From: Doryteuthis pealeii
Taxonomy: Eukaryota; Mollusca; Cephalopoda; Myopsida; Loliginidae
NCBI GenBank assembly: GCA_023376005.1
Contig: CM042147.1
Span: forward strand, 116,879,948-116,943,947
DNA length: 64,000 nt
Reading direction: 5' to 3'
Below the pieces are notes generated by a model. That model was not told the DNA's origin. It saw only the letters and a list, made by a program, of their open reading frames with translations, and did not search any database. Position 1 is the stretch's first letter. Every line of letters begins with the position of its first letter. Below, in pieces: positions 21,822-34,870 of the stretch. The position numbers and the translations under genes are program-made.

Positions 21822-22382
21822 AATAAACTGGAAATGTCAATGGAGAGAGAGAGAGAGAGTGCTATAAATTGGAAATGTCTATGGAGAGAGAGAGATAGAA
21901 TGCTATAAATTGGAAATGTCTATGGAGATAGAGAGTGCTATAAATTGGAAATGTCTATGGAGAGAGAGAGAGAGAGAGTGCTATAAGCTGGAAATGTCTA
22001 TGGAAGAGAGAGAGAGAGATAAATTGGAAATGTATATGGAAAGAGAGAGAGAGTGCTATAAACTGGAAATGTCTATGGAGAGAGAGAGAGAGAGAGAGAG
22101 AGTGCTGGAAATGTCTATGAGAGAGAGAGAGAGAAGAGAGTGCTATAAATTGGAAATGTATATGGAAAGAGAGAGAGTGCTATAAACTGGAAATGTCTAG
22201 AGAGAGAGAAGGGGGAGAGAGAGATAGAGAGCTCTAAACTGGAAATGTCTATATATATATATATATATATTTATGTGTGTGTGTGTGTGTCTATGAAATG
22301 AGAGAGAGAGAGAGAGAGAGAGAAACTGGAAATGTCTATGGAGAGAGAGAGAGTGCTCTAAACTGGAAATGTCTATATATAT

Positions 22383-22419
<37 letters not shown>

Positions 22420-22469
22420 TTATGTGTGTGTGTGTATGAAGAGAGAGAGTGCTCTAAACTGGAAATGTG

Positions 22470-22524
<55 letters not shown>

Positions 22525-22569
22525 GTGTGTGTGTGTGTCTATGAAGAGAGAGAGTGCTCTAAACTGGAA

Positions 22570-22605
<36 letters not shown>

Positions 22606-22704
22606 GTGTGTCTATGAAGAGAGAGAGAGGGAGAGAGGGCTATAAACTGGAAATGTCTATGACTATGTGAACACAGAGAGAGAGAGAAAGAAACTGGAAA
22701 TGTC

Positions 22705-22740
<36 letters not shown>
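21530..22740. repeat. Composite minisatellite: 'tggaaatgtctatgg' plus variable (GA)n
   Basis: More than twenty units of 'gtgctataaactggaaatgt' followed by 'ctatgg' are each separated by a (GA)n spacer of different length. In the right third the (GA)n is replaced or extended by (TA)n and (TG)n tracts (22250-22600). All long frames here are repeat translations. Confidence 0.93.
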
Positions 22741-22741
<1 letters not shown>

Positions 22742-23368
22742 AAGATCAAAAACATCAGTACTGCTTTCACATGCAGAAATAGAATTGTATTTATATTTAT
22801 CATTTTGATTACATTGCTTAGTAAAGATATCATCATTGCCAACTTATTTCTTCTTGCTTTGTTTTCCCTCTCATGATTTCAATCATAGTTTTACTCTTTG
22901 TGTGTCTCCCTACTCACTGGTCCATCACTTCCACATGGCTTAGAAAAAACATATCCATCTTGTTTATTTCCTTCATACAACAAGCCTGCCCATTACAGTT
23001 GTTCATCTCTTCTTATCCAATCATTTATTTACTTGTTATTAATGAAACTGGCTGTCCATTTGTCTTCTCCCAATCAACCAGCCGGCAGCTCCATTTATTT
23101 GCTCTTATGTCTATTCTTTATCTGTCATCTTAACTCTTCCTTTATCTTCAAGCTATCCACATAGATAACTACTTAGGCCTCTCTCTCAGTCACTCATACC
23201 CACCTCTCTTGTCAGTTTCGCTCTCTGTATGTACATATTTCTGTATCATATATATATATATATATAGTTGTGTGTTTATATGTATAACGTTTGTGATATA
23301 TGCACACAGAGACAATTATATAACATGTTTATTTAACTATCTCTCCATGCACATGTATATTTATTGTA

Positions 23369-23405
<37 letters not shown>

Positions 23406-23769
23406 ATAATATACACCACGTGTACACTCTATATGTATTGTATCTATATATAGTAATATGTATAGTATGTATGTGAATATATTTATGCATATGTTTATTT
23501 GCTTTATGCATGTGTGTGTGTGTGTATGTATGTGTATATATATATATATGACAGAGAGAGAGAGAGAGAGAGAGCATTGTATGTATGAGGACTGTTTCAA
23601 CAACATTTATTTCTAATCTGTATTGTGATTTGAAAAAAAACAAACTATATATCAACTTCCATGCTCTCACACATATATATGTATCGTCCACTTCACATAT
23701 ATATATATATATATGTGTGTTGTGTGTGTGTATGGTACTTGTTGTCATTATATATATAGTTTATATATA
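22741..23769. other. Gene-free; (TA)n, (TG)n and (GA)n tracts from about 23250
   Basis: 22760-23200 is non-repetitive with no supportable gene. Mixed dinucleotide tracts occur near 23252-23266, 23366-23404, 23512-23575 and 23698-23730. Confidence 0.6.
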
Positions 23770-24420
23770 CTAGCAAATATATGCACCCTCCAGGTGCAAG
23801 TATTTAAGTCTTAATGTAATAAAATATTGTATTAAATTAGAAAGGCTAATGAAACTAAATAAGAATACAGATAAAAAGATTAGAAACAGAGGGAGTATAA
23901 TAAAAGATTTGAAAGAGGGAGTAATATAAAAATGGAACCACTGAAACTTACTCTTCCATCACTCTCGTCTTTCATTGTTATTTTTTCGAATTTAAGTATT
24001 TAGTTAAAAGAGGAAGTGAAGAATAAAATGACAGTTATTTTTATCTGTTAATGGATTTCATTTAAGATTCATTGAAGAGATTTTTGCTTATATTCATTAA
24101 AATAAAACCAAACAGTTAGAAATCAATAATACTAAGCACATATTTATTAAATTCGATTTTTTAATATTAATATGCAAATTAGCCTTCCCGTTCACATTGT
24201 AAAGCGCTATTTTGTTGTATATATAATATAATTGCATGTTGTTAGTATGTAGACATAGTTAACAGTATTAATAATGTAAGACAATTTTATTAATAATTGA
24301 GGTTTAGATAAAAATAAAATCATGGAGAATGTGATGTCAATAACTAAGAGAATTGTGACTTGAGTAGGAATATAGTTTTGGTTACAGACGGAAAAGCACA
24401 CAATCTCCATTATAATAAGA
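23770..24420 (-). mobile_element. Non-autonomous Helitron (family H1), antisense copy
   Basis: Read on the - strand it starts TC (TCTTATTATAATGGAGATTG) and ends with hairpin GCACCTGGAGGGTGC, nine bases, then CTAG, with flanking A at the 5' side and T at the 3' side. These are the defining Helitron terminal features, with insertion between A and T. A second copy on the + strand at 40709-41312 has the same ends. About 650 bp; no helicase coding sequence. Confidence 0.75.
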
Positions 24421-24574
24421 TGTGTGTATATATAGTTTGCTATATTTATAAATAAAGAGTCGCCAATATCAGTGATAGAGCATGTATAGTTTGTCCGATG
24501 ATCACATAGTCAAGGAAACTGACAGTTACTTGGTGGCATTGATTCTATGTTTAAGCTATTCTCACACACACACA

Positions 24575-24620
<46 letters not shown>

Positions 24621-24834
24621 ATATATATATATTCTTTGTTGTGGTACCAAGTTTCTTGGTACAAGGTGATTCTAGGCTGGTCCTATTCCCTACCAGTAGT
24701 TTGTTGTAGAGTTCAGGTTCCATATGAGAGCTCAATGTTTAATTTATAAACAGAGCAAAGTTATTTATGATACCCACCAGTGGAAATGGTCCATAATCAC
24801 AATACCCATGGTATTTAAGGCCTTTTTATTCACA

Positions 24835-24891
<57 letters not shown>

Positions 24892-25236
24892 AATGGAAGT
24901 GAATCTGACGGTATGTAGTATAGTGAGAAATTTGAAAAAAACACAGCTTCAAATAAATAAATATGCCTTTATACTACTCATTTTATTTAAACCTGTGATT
25001 TTTCAAATTTCTCACTATACTACATACATATATATATATATATATATAATATATATTTATTTATTTATTTATAGCTCTCACTTCTATTTCCATCTCTAAG
25101 TATATTGTTTTTGTCTATCTCTCCAACTTTATTGACAAATCTTTTAATATATGTTTTTATCACCATATTTATTAAGAATGTACCTATCACTTTATGCTTT
25201 ATATTATTATATCACTACATACACCCTCACTATTTT

Positions 25237-25239
<3 letters not shown>
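24421..25239. other. Gene-free; (CT)n at 24575-24615, (TA)n at 24838-24872, hairpin at 24908-25027
   Basis: Inverted arms 'tatgtagtatagtgagaaat' and 'atttctcactatactacata' are about 50 bp apart and extend to about 35 bp each. This short foldback sits between two (TA)n tracts. Confidence 0.65.
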
Positions 25240-25281
<42 letters not shown>

Positions 25282-25379
25282 CTCTCTCTCTTTCTTCTTT
25301 TTCTCTCTCTCTCTTTTTATCTTTCTTTCTCTCTCTCTCTCTATCTCTCTCTTTCTCTCTCTATCTCTCTCTTTCTCTT

Positions 25380-25414
<35 letters not shown>

Positions 25415-25415
25415 A
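25240..25415. repeat. (CT)n-rich tract
   Basis: A nearly pure pyrimidine run with tandem CTCTCTTT variants. Confidence 0.95.
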
Positions 25416-26024
25416 TGTTTAATAAAACATGTTCAACTCATTTGTTTTGTCAGTTATCCCACTCCCACTCCCCTGCCATCAAATCCTCTCAAACACAACT
25501 CTCCTGTTATTAATAAACATATATAACTTACCTCCATCCCTCTCACCTCCATCATTTCTCTCTCTCTCTCTCACTTCAAGTATTAATGAAAGTATACCTG
25601 CACCACCCCCATCATGTGCCTGCTAAGTATTGATCCAATCTTACCACCCTGCATTACAAATAAAAGATGCATTATCTTATCACCTCCATTCAGTTTCCTC
25701 TATCCATCGCTCTTACTTGATTAATTAGGTATAGACTTGTCAGTATTTCCTCTTGCAAAGATGAAAACAACCTGGCCTTACGATATTTATACTTCATCTT
25801 AAGTAATATTGGGTCCTGTGACGTCTTTCGAGAAACAATTATGAAGCCTTTGCTTTCACAAATCACCTGGCACTTCTTGCTATAAACAAACAACAAAGAA
25901 AAAACTCTACAAAGCCACAAGTTTCCTTTACTTATATTTACTTATATTACTTATTGAACAATAATAAAGATTAAAAAAAAAAAAAAAAAAAAAGACAACA
26001 ATAATGTCCTTTCATTCGGCATGC
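25416..26024. other. Gene-free stretch ending in poly-A before the gap
   Basis: No gene is recognised. A poly-A run (about 25973-25993) precedes the assembly gap. Confidence 0.6.
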
Positions 26025-26124
26025 NNNNNNNNNNNNNNNNNNNNNNNNNNNNNNNNNNNNNNNNNNNNNNNNNNNNNNNNNNNNNNNNNNNNNNNNNNNN
26101 NNNNNNNNNNNNNNNNNNNNNNNN
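26025..26124. other. Assembly gap (100 N)
   Basis: Exactly 100 Ns, the usual arbitrary-size scaffold gap. The true distance is unknown. Confidence 0.98.
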
Positions 26125-26790
26125 TGAAAAGCCAAAGGAAAGAAAGAAGAAAAGAAAATTAAAAGGAAAGAAACAAGTAAAAAAATTGAAAAGAAATAAA
26201 GAAACAAAATATGGTTAAAAGAAAGAAAGAAAGAAAGCAAAGAGACAAGCCAAAGGGAAAAAAAAAAAAAAAAAGAAAAGAAAGAAAGAAAGAAAGAAAG
26301 AGACAAGTAATAAAAACGAAACAAAAAAAAAGAAATAAAGGAAACAAAATATGGTTAAAGAAAGAAGAAAGAAGAAAGAAAAGAGATAGCCAAAGGAAAG
26401 AAAGAAAGAAAGATAAGAAAGAAGAAAAGAAAAAGAAAGGACAAGTAAAAAAAATGAAAAAGAAACACAGAAACAAAATATGGTTAAAGAATAAGAAAGA
26501 AGAAAGAAAGAAAGAAAGAGAGGATATTAAGGCCAAAGGAAAGAAAGAAAGAAGAAAATTAAAAGAAAAGAAACAAAGTAAAAAATGAAAAAGAAATAAA
26601 GAAACATAATATGTTAAAAAAGAAAAGAAGATAAGGAAAGAATAAGAAAAAAGAAAGAAAGAAAGAGATAAGCCCAAAGGAAAACAAGAAAGAAGAAAAA
26701 AAGAAACAAAGAGAACAAGTAAAAATGAAAAAGAAACAAAGAACAAAATATGGTTAAAAGAAAGAAAGAAGAAAATACTGAGGATACAAG
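26125..26790. repeat. Purine-rich tandem array, about 130-140 bp unit, 5 copies
   Basis: The landmark 'aaacaaaatatggttaaa' recurs at about 26205, 26345, 26473, 26603 (mutated) and 26743, with (GAAA)n and 'gccaaaggaaag' between. It abuts the gap and is probably why the assembly broke. The 212-residue antisense frame is a low-complexity translation. Confidence 0.85.
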
Positions 26791-27231
26791 TCAACATATT
26801 CTAAGCCCCAACAACAGGAGGAATACAAATTAAGTAGCTTTTATGCTCTACAAAAAAATAACATTAATATAACTCACACATGAAAATATGTCTTGATGAG
26901 ATGCATCTGAAACCAAGCCAGATAGCACATTACATCAGCCCTTGTAACATGCATTTTCACATCTGCAAGATTTAAAGGCAATATTGATATGACCACAGAC
27001 TTCATATTAGATATACTTGTTTTAAATTTTCAGTGAATCTAATATTAAGAATTGGAGTTTAATCACTGCAGTGTGGGGTGGGATGGGTACGTATATATCC
27101 TTCAGGCCGGCGGCGGTACCAGCTAGAAAAGGATATGAACCATTTGCCTGTAATCAACACAAATGTCAACTTTTCACTGTAATATGATCCAGTGTTTTAC
27201 TCTGTACTTTAATTGCTTATACTACTATTAT

Positions 27232-27445
27232 AAGTGCATGGCTTGTAATGGTTAAAGTTCTTGGGAAATGCGACTTGTCGTCTGATTTTTCAAATAACTT
27301 GACGTGGCTAATTGCATTTCACTTAGTGCTAATACCGTTTGGGAAGGTATGAATCCTAACCTCCCTCCAGCTATGGGTAAGTATTAAGGGCAGACTGGGC
27401 TCTTTAACCTTGGTTAGGCAACCGTCTAGAAAGAGAACAAAGCAG
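27232..27445 (+). mobile_element. SINE-2, diverged sense copy
   Basis: 'gcatggcttgtaatggttaa' (box A-like) is followed by the body landmarks 'gcatttcactta.tgctaata', 'gggaaggtatgaatcc' and 'ggctctttaaccttggttag'. Box B is eroded. Confidence 0.65.
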
Positions 27446-30400
27446 ATTACATAGCGCAAATTCAGACAAACAAAACATATATGGACCTTCAAATAGCAAC
27501 AATATTATATTCAACTCGCTCTAGTTAGTCTCATCCCACCAGGCCTCCAGAAGCGCGAGATAAAGGAAAGAGAGAGTTCTCGACGATTCAATTACATATA
27601 TATGCAAGTGACTAACTCCTTAAACAAAGCCATTTCCTATACAAATAAAATGAAAAATGTATGTAGAGGCGTACAACAAAAAGCATGATTCATATGTTGT
27701 TAATATCTCTCAGAGATGGTGTTTCTCCGAGAGCAAATTGGTTCTGCGTTTTGGTATATATATTTGTTATAAATGAAATAATAACCTCATTTAATGCTAG
27801 ATAAAAGTTTGAAAAAAATCAATCTATCATATGAATAGAGTGATACCACTAATATCTAGTGCTCTAGAAAGACCAATATTCTATTTAAAACAACAATAGA
27901 AAAATTAGTAAAAGGACTACTAACAAAAATAATTTGGTTTGATACACAAAAGACCTTGAATTCTGTGAAGCTCACCGAGGAATGACAACATGAATGTGCC
28001 TCCTAATTAGAAACGAGGAAAAATATGCTCTCTTCCAAAGCGGAAGCACTAATCGTGTGTATACCGTGAAAAGGCACACTCGTGCTCTCAGATCATCAAA
28101 ATTACATTCACAACACCTAACCCAAGATACTGGAATAATACAAAATCGCCTACACACAATGCAGATCACGCTTGTTAATTGCGATATCTTTACAATCCAC
28201 AGTGAACATAGAAGACCCTCTAATGTGAACCATACTTGCTAAACTCTATGCACCTATAATGAATAAAAAAATTCAGAGACTCTCGAACCAATAAAGAAGT
28301 ATTAAATTTGGATCGCATATGATATTAGAGACAAATACAATGTAGGCTATTGCCTACGGGACTTATAAGACCCATCAAATTAGATACACCATAGAAATGA
28401 ATTTATTGGATTTGCAGAGAGTGCAAAAGCATTCATATATACTCTGAGTACTTGCTCTGCAAATATGCCTGTCAGGCTCAATACGCTACAGGCTTGCATC
28501 AATGTGAGATTGCCTGTCATGGACTGCTCAGCTACAACGTGTTCCATTCTAAGCATCCACAGGTCACCACTCACGGCAAAACAGGTGCGCCTATTGGGGT
28601 CTTACCCCCTCTACGAGGTGCAATCATTGCATTTCTAATACCCAGCAACAGACGAAAGTTACAGTCCAAATATGATAAAATAATCACACAAAAAAAAATG
28701 GGTACTACAGATATAGGATACAATTTCAAGTTTCATTATATGTTATTTTCATCACTTTAATTTCAAAACGGTTGTATTGTCGAAGTTGACATGATATTGA
28801 ATAATTGTTGAGATAAAAAAAATAACAATAATAAAATTGAGAAAAAACAAACAAAACAAAAAACAATAAATAAATGATTCCGTGTAAAAAACATACAAAA
28901 ATAATGAACCAACAATATAAATTCCTTTCCTGTATATAAAATTCACGTGTTTTGAGAGACCTTACTAATCGAATGGAGACTAGCTTGCTAACCATTACAC
29001 CATGATGGATGTTCAATACACCCAAACCATTCCCTGATAGTAGGATGTGACCACAAAGCCACAAGTATAAGGTGAAATAAAGATAAGCCTGAACTGATGT
29101 ATACCATGCCCCGAAGGTCGACTGTGCGTGCAGCCTCCCTCTCATGCTGATCACTGCGAGAGAATATAAAAGCAGAGTTCATGGGGTATATGTAACAAAA
29201 CGATTATTTTATATTCTTATCACTCGGAATTTTTGCACAGTCTGCACTGATTAAATCTGATATCACATTAACCAAGTTAATAGACTATATTTATGCGAGC
29301 CCCTTGTTGTCTCCATAAAAGGTGAATACTACAATACTACTTCAGAATACCGCTGTAGTGTACAATGGATAATATAAATGTATATTAGTCGTAATTTTAT
29401 AGAAATGATTGCAACAACAAGCATTTAGATATGCATAATTTTTATCCTATGGATTAGAATATGAAGGGAGAAAGATATATTAAATTGATTACCAAAAATA
29501 TAAAACAGAATATACCCTTCCTCTGAAGACTGTACCCAAATATCTCAAGAGATGTCTGAAAGCTGTGATGTGGCTGACGGTTAAAAACATGTATGCCGCT
29601 AAAGCTCTCTCAAATTCTCAACATACCACCACCAATGACACAATGTAGAAACCCTTGATATTTAAGGTGAGTGTTTGTGTGTGCTCTATTGCTACAAAAT
29701 AGTATATTATGGTTTCTTGGCAACTGTGTGATGTTGTGCTCCAATCACTTACAACTCAAGTGATTCTAATTTCTGGATTTTACATATCTTTAATTCCTAT
29801 ACATAATTCTTCAGTTAATGTACGGTACTCATTCCCTAAAAGTTTTAATATATGTGTCTATGTGATGAATCGTGGTAGATATTTAAGATGAGAAGGGCCT
29901 ACGATCTTTTATTAATGAAACTTAATTAGCTATAAATTGTTGATATTCTTCCTCCTTTTTTATACTGGAGGCTCCTCCGTTAACCATTTCTTTGCGTCTT
30001 TTCGTCCGAGACTCGACCTTATGAAACCTATATCTTATTCTTTAATGTGCAGTCATGGAACCAGTACCCAGAAGTCCCATAAATACATAGATAGGAAAAA
30101 GGAAATTAAACTAATCCAAACCAAAATGACACCCCTATACCCCATATTTATAAATAATTAAACCCTATTCATCCATAACCCTAAAAATAAATAAACCCTT
30201 TATAATTAGGAATATACCCACCCTATTTTGAAGTTGTAATATTATAAAATATAACTGAAAATATAATTATATTATTACTAATGATTACTTTATGGTATAT
30301 AAATTAAATCCCGGTAATATCGCCTATAGAATAAAATAATAATAACATCATCTATCAGTGGCCCACAAATAAATCCACGCATCGTCAAGGAATGAAAATG

Positions 30401-33400
30401 AATGCAGGCGTGGTGTATCCGAGTGATCTATTTTTTTATTCCGGAGTTGGGAAAATGATCTTTAGTCATAAGAGCCGAGTGAATTAACTGTAAGATGGTT
30501 ACCACTAGACTAGGAGGAACACCGCAAGGCTTCATTAACAACCCAACCCCAAGGACAATCCTCCTCCATAACTCCCAGGTACTAAACACATATTATCCGA
30601 TTCAAAACATTAGACCACACCAGTAGTGTTTGGACTGAATAATACTATATGCACACAAAACAAGTTTAATTCATTCTTCCAAATTACATCATTAGGCATA
30701 AAAATATAATCCCTTGACAAACCCAACCATGGAGTGAGCTTGTCTTAGAAGGATATGCTCTCCACCAGAGTCATTAAATGTGGCCGCATTCCTAGACAAG
30801 CATGCAACCGTAGAGAGAAAGTAATAGGGCAGAATTTGACGTGATCGTGATGCAAGTCGGTTTTGCTCCTAGATTGATGGCAATCTGACCACTTATGAGT
30901 CAAATCCACCGTTATCCATGTACTAAGCGCGTCTAGAGGCAGGGTAAAAAACCCTCACACAGGTATTTCTCTGAGCAGCCACCACACATAGACCATAGTA
31001 CTATAGGTGTATTCATAATCCCCTATATATTTGCTCAACAATCGACGGAAACTTCCGACCAAGTTGGGTTGATAATAATCAAGGGGGGATTGCAATCGTG
31101 GACGAGATTACCGAGTGTGCGGCCCAGATATTAGTATATAGATGAAGGCTGTGCGTATGGCTCTAGCTAAAAATAATTCCTCTAATGGGACTCTCTTCTT
31201 CATGCCTACCCCTTTTGTTATAAGTTTCTCGATTTTATTGGTACAGCGAGGATCTTGGTTGTCCTACCTCTGACCACCGTCTCAAGAAGTTCGCTTTCTT
31301 TTCAGTCTCTTGTCAACTATATAGGTCGAATTCTTTCGAGATATGTCTATAGCTTTTGATTTATTACTCCTCTCATGCCACAATATAGTTAGTATCTATG
31401 TCATTGAGTTGGCCCTGAGTAATGTGATAAATGCGTACATGAAAGAGCATTTCTTATTGCATTTTTAGGACATTCAATGTCATCTATAGATATTTGGTAG
31501 TTATTATTTCCAGTTAAGTGGATTAGCTACTGTAAACCAATCCAAATGACTCAAATGTGTGAGTATTTTATGCTTACCTCTCTTGAATTTCGATAGATTA
31601 AAACTGAATATCTATATTTATATTTCATGTTTTCCCATTGAACTAACCCTAAACCCTAACCTACACATACACGTTCTTCTTTTCTTCCCAAGTGGATTCA
31701 ATAAAAGATAAATGATTTAATCATTCAAGAGTGGATTCCCTTTGTTTATTAAGGACGTATAGGAAATAAACCCTGTTTTGTATTGTTTGTTAGAATTTGC
31801 TTGTTCAATAGTGTCTATTCATTACACTTTTATCGAGTATTGTTTCAATATGTTCATTTACCACGTTTGGAAATGATAGGCACAAAATCTATCATTCATT
31901 CAAACACAGACAAAGGCTCGATTCAGATGCACAACGTTAGTTTTTATACTAATCTCTGTATCTCGCGTTGATATTATTGAAATTAAGTTTGTTAATATGG
32001 TGATACTATAAATAAATCTGGAGTAGTTTATGACTCCCTCATGGCCAGTTCGACAGTATGAGACATTCACTAGAAATATACTCCATATCAGGCAGACTAG
32101 CTGTCAATGTAATACAATTTCTTAATTTATTCTTGCTATCCGCTCTTTGATGATATCAGCTCAGAGACGCAAAGGGTATGGCTAAATGTACCAATTAATG
32201 TGACTATATACAGCATATATAATGCTGGGCAGATAGTCTGTGTCCTAGACCAAAAATATCAAACTGAATATCCCATTAATTGTGTTTTTTGTTTTTTTTT
32301 CATGATTAATTATTTTTGATTTTGTAATTCTTATATCATACAATCATATCCATATGAACAAAATAAAGAATACTCTCATTTGCCTACTTTAGCTGCTCAC
32401 AGCAGTCTCCCCCACTCCAATCCCTACTATTGGTTAGATAGATTCAATTTTAAGAAACATGTGAAAACAAATACAATCCGAACGTGTAAAGTAGAATTAT
32501 CAATATATTTCTTTACTATCACATTCCTAATAGCTCTCATATTTATATACGGCTTAGAAATTATATAACATGAGCCATTATATTGAAGGCATAATTAGAC
32601 GTTCGTGTCCTGTATTTACTATTTATTATTAAGTCTTCCCGTTCATATTTATAAAGTGATTTGGTAGGAATTTAAGGAATTACTTGTTTCTCCAAAGTGC
32701 TTGCTTTACGCGGGTTACGTCAATTTTGCTTTAAGATATATCTATTAGGTTCGCGTTGGTTTTCCTTTGAGCCATCCTTTGAAATTATTCACGTATGTCA
32801 CATGCTATATATTCCAATTTTTTCAGTATTTTTTTTCTTGAAAAGCTATAAAATTTATTATAGAAAGCAAGGAAATTGTAAACATTGGTACGCGTCATAA
32901 AAGTTAGTCAGCGTAATTCTCTAGTGGATCTGAGAAACCACTTAATAACTTAGTTCGATATTGCGCACACTATACACACTCATGCAGAGCTAGAATGCCC
33001 ACGTAGATTGTGGTGTCTATCCAATCACAGAGCGCTCTTCCATCACCTCAGGCAATATACATTTGTATAATTTCTGTGGAAGGATAACCATCGTTTCACA
33101 TCCCCTAGACCTCACACATACCATAATACACTAACTCTAGTAGGACCATCAGCTTTTCCTTCACAAGTGTCACAATCTTACACCATAGAATAAACCATTT
33201 GTCAACAAAGCGACTGTCCTATTCTTCGCTGTAGTGAGTAGTGAGTATGATCCCAAATCAATTCTTAATTCCAGAGTGCTAAGATACATCCAAGATCCCT
33301 GAATTGCGTCAATTGAGTGTAACTGTGAATTCTCTTCTGCTCATATAGAGGGGAGCCCTATCATTTCAAAAAAAATTAACATAATGGTGTTAAGATAAGA

Positions 33401-33850
33401 TCTCCATGTGAAACAATACTCTCCTGATCATCAAGCCTATATAATGCGTCTTAGTCAACATTTTTATAAACCACAGATGATTTTAAAGCAACTACTCAAT
33501 TTATCTCCTATCGTCCGACCAACATCCACATTGTTGGCAAATTTTTTTTTTTTATATTGATGTTATTGGGTGGACAAATATAGCTTTGATGAGTGGAGGA
33601 AAAGTAAAAAGTATTTCATGTGCAAAAGAAGATTTCAACAAGCTCTATTCAATGACATAATGGGTTTAAAAACTAGCAATAAAAACTTTTTGAGTAAAAT
33701 ACAAAATAGGCCTCAATGGTGTCACAGACTGTAAACTAGAATGAACTAAATGAACCCCATTTCTCAATGCTCATCAAAAATAGATTCTTATCATGTACAA
33801 GCAGAGTTAAGAATACATCTCTTTTCTATATTCATATATTGATTAATACA
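27446..33850. other. Microsatellite-poor region, about 6.4 kb, no gene recognised
   Basis: No (TA)n, (CT)n or (CA)n tract of the kind found every 1-2 kb elsewhere is present. Repeat traces are highly diverged: an antisense R3 5' end at about 28555-28650, SINE-like 'ctaaccattacaccatgatg' at about 28988, and a tRNA-like 'cctagtctagtggtaacca' on the - strand near 30515. No open frame exceeds about 140 codons and none has a recognisable domain. Confidence 0.6.
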
Positions 33851-34089
33851 GGACCATATGACCTTTAGGCACCCCTTTTTGATCTCGATTAAGAAAGGAC
33901 ATGTTTTTCATTTACACTGTCAATATCCGATTGTTTTAACAGACGATTTTTAGATTTTTTTTAAAATTATAAAACTAACCCCTAACCCTAACCCTAACCC
34001 CTAACAAAATGGATATTGACGGTGTAAATGAAAAAACATGTCCTTTCTTAAACGAGATCAAAAAGGGGTGCCTAAAGGTCATATGGTCC
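33851..34089. mobile_element. Foldback MITE (family M1) with telomere-like core, copy 1
   Basis: Inverted ends of about 100 bp start GGACCATATGACCTTTAGGC and end with its mirror ...CATATGGTCC. The loop carries (CCCTAA)n: 'aacccctaaccctaaccc'. The flanks ATTAATACA and ATTGATACA look like an 8-9 bp target duplication with one mismatch. A second copy is at 34610-34870. Confidence 0.88.
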
Positions 34090-34106
34090 ATTGATACAAA
34101 TTATTT

Positions 34107-34456
34107 TCTATATATATGTTTTATTATCTTTTATTCTTTATATATTCTTCTTTTTAAGTTGTGTATTTTTTAATTATTATTCTTGTTTGTATTTTTTCTA
34201 TTATTTGTCATTTATTTGCTTTTTATTATATTTTATCCTTTATTAATTTGTTTTATTTTTTATCATTTTTAACTGATTTTTTAATATGTCATTGATTTTT
34301 ATCCTTATTATATTTTTATTCATTTAGATTTTTTTTTAAAAATGGAAAATAAGGGCTAAAAAGATTGGTGTGCGAATTTTATTGCACTTTGGTCTTTGCT
34401 GGTCTCCACGAATTTTTCTTGGATAAAAAAAACGTCTACTCGGTCGTTGTACAAAC
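34107..34456 (+). repeat. R6 repeat, T-rich dispersed element, copy 1
   Basis: It shares 'tttattatattt.atcctttattaatttgtttta', 'ttgctggt.tccac.aattttc' and 'tcggtcgttgtacaaacatt' with 43380-43735 in the same orientation. The second copy ends in (GACA)n. The class is not identified. Confidence 0.6.
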
Positions 34457-34609
34457 ATTTAAATAGGAGGGCATTGCAATGAAATGATACGGAAATATTG
34501 CTCATTTACTAAATTTTGCACAATCGCACTCAGTAACATTGGTTTGCGTGCCTAGCTTGCAAACCATTATACCAAGATCTCCAACATTTTACACACTGTT
34601 TCTAATTTC

Positions 34610-34870
34610 GGACCATATTACCTTTAGGCACCCCTTTTTGATCTCGATTAAGAAAGGACATGTTTTTCATTTACACTGTCAATATCCAATTGTTTGTTAG
34701 GGGTTAGGGTTAGGAGTTAGGATTAGAGGTTAGAGCTAGGGGTTAGTTTTATAATTAAAAAAAGAATCTAAAAATCGTCTGTTAAAACAACCGGATATTG
34801 ACGGTGTAAATGAAAAACATGTCCTTTCTTAATAGAGATCAAAAAGGGGTGCCTAAAGGTCATATAGTCC
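34610..34870. mobile_element. Foldback MITE (family M1) with telomere-like core, copy 2
   Basis: It has the same ends as copy 1 but the core is inverted, reading (TTAGGG)-like 'ttaggggttagggttagg'. It is flanked by a perfect 8-bp direct repeat CTAATTTC (34602-34609 and 34871-34878), a target-site duplication of hAT length. Confidence 0.9.

Noticed and set aside
21545..22645. Arg-Glu and Tyr-Ile repeat proteins
   Set aside because: Direct translations of (GA)n and (TA)n in the composite minisatellite.
23329..23748. 139-codon antisense frame
   Set aside because: Made of IYIYIY and THTHTH from dinucleotide tracts.
26159..26797. 212-codon antisense and 125-codon sense frames
   Set aside because: Translations of a purine-rich tandem array next to an assembly gap; only F/L/S or K/E low complexity.
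28726..29154. 142-codon antisense frame as a possible gene
   Set aside because: Low-complexity hydrophobic residues, overlaps a SINE-like trace, no splice sites or recognised domain.
33975..34005. True interstitial telomere or chromosome-fusion point
   Set aside because: The (CCCTAA)n is only a few units long and sits inside the loop of a MITE that has a second copy 0.5 kb away with the core inverted.
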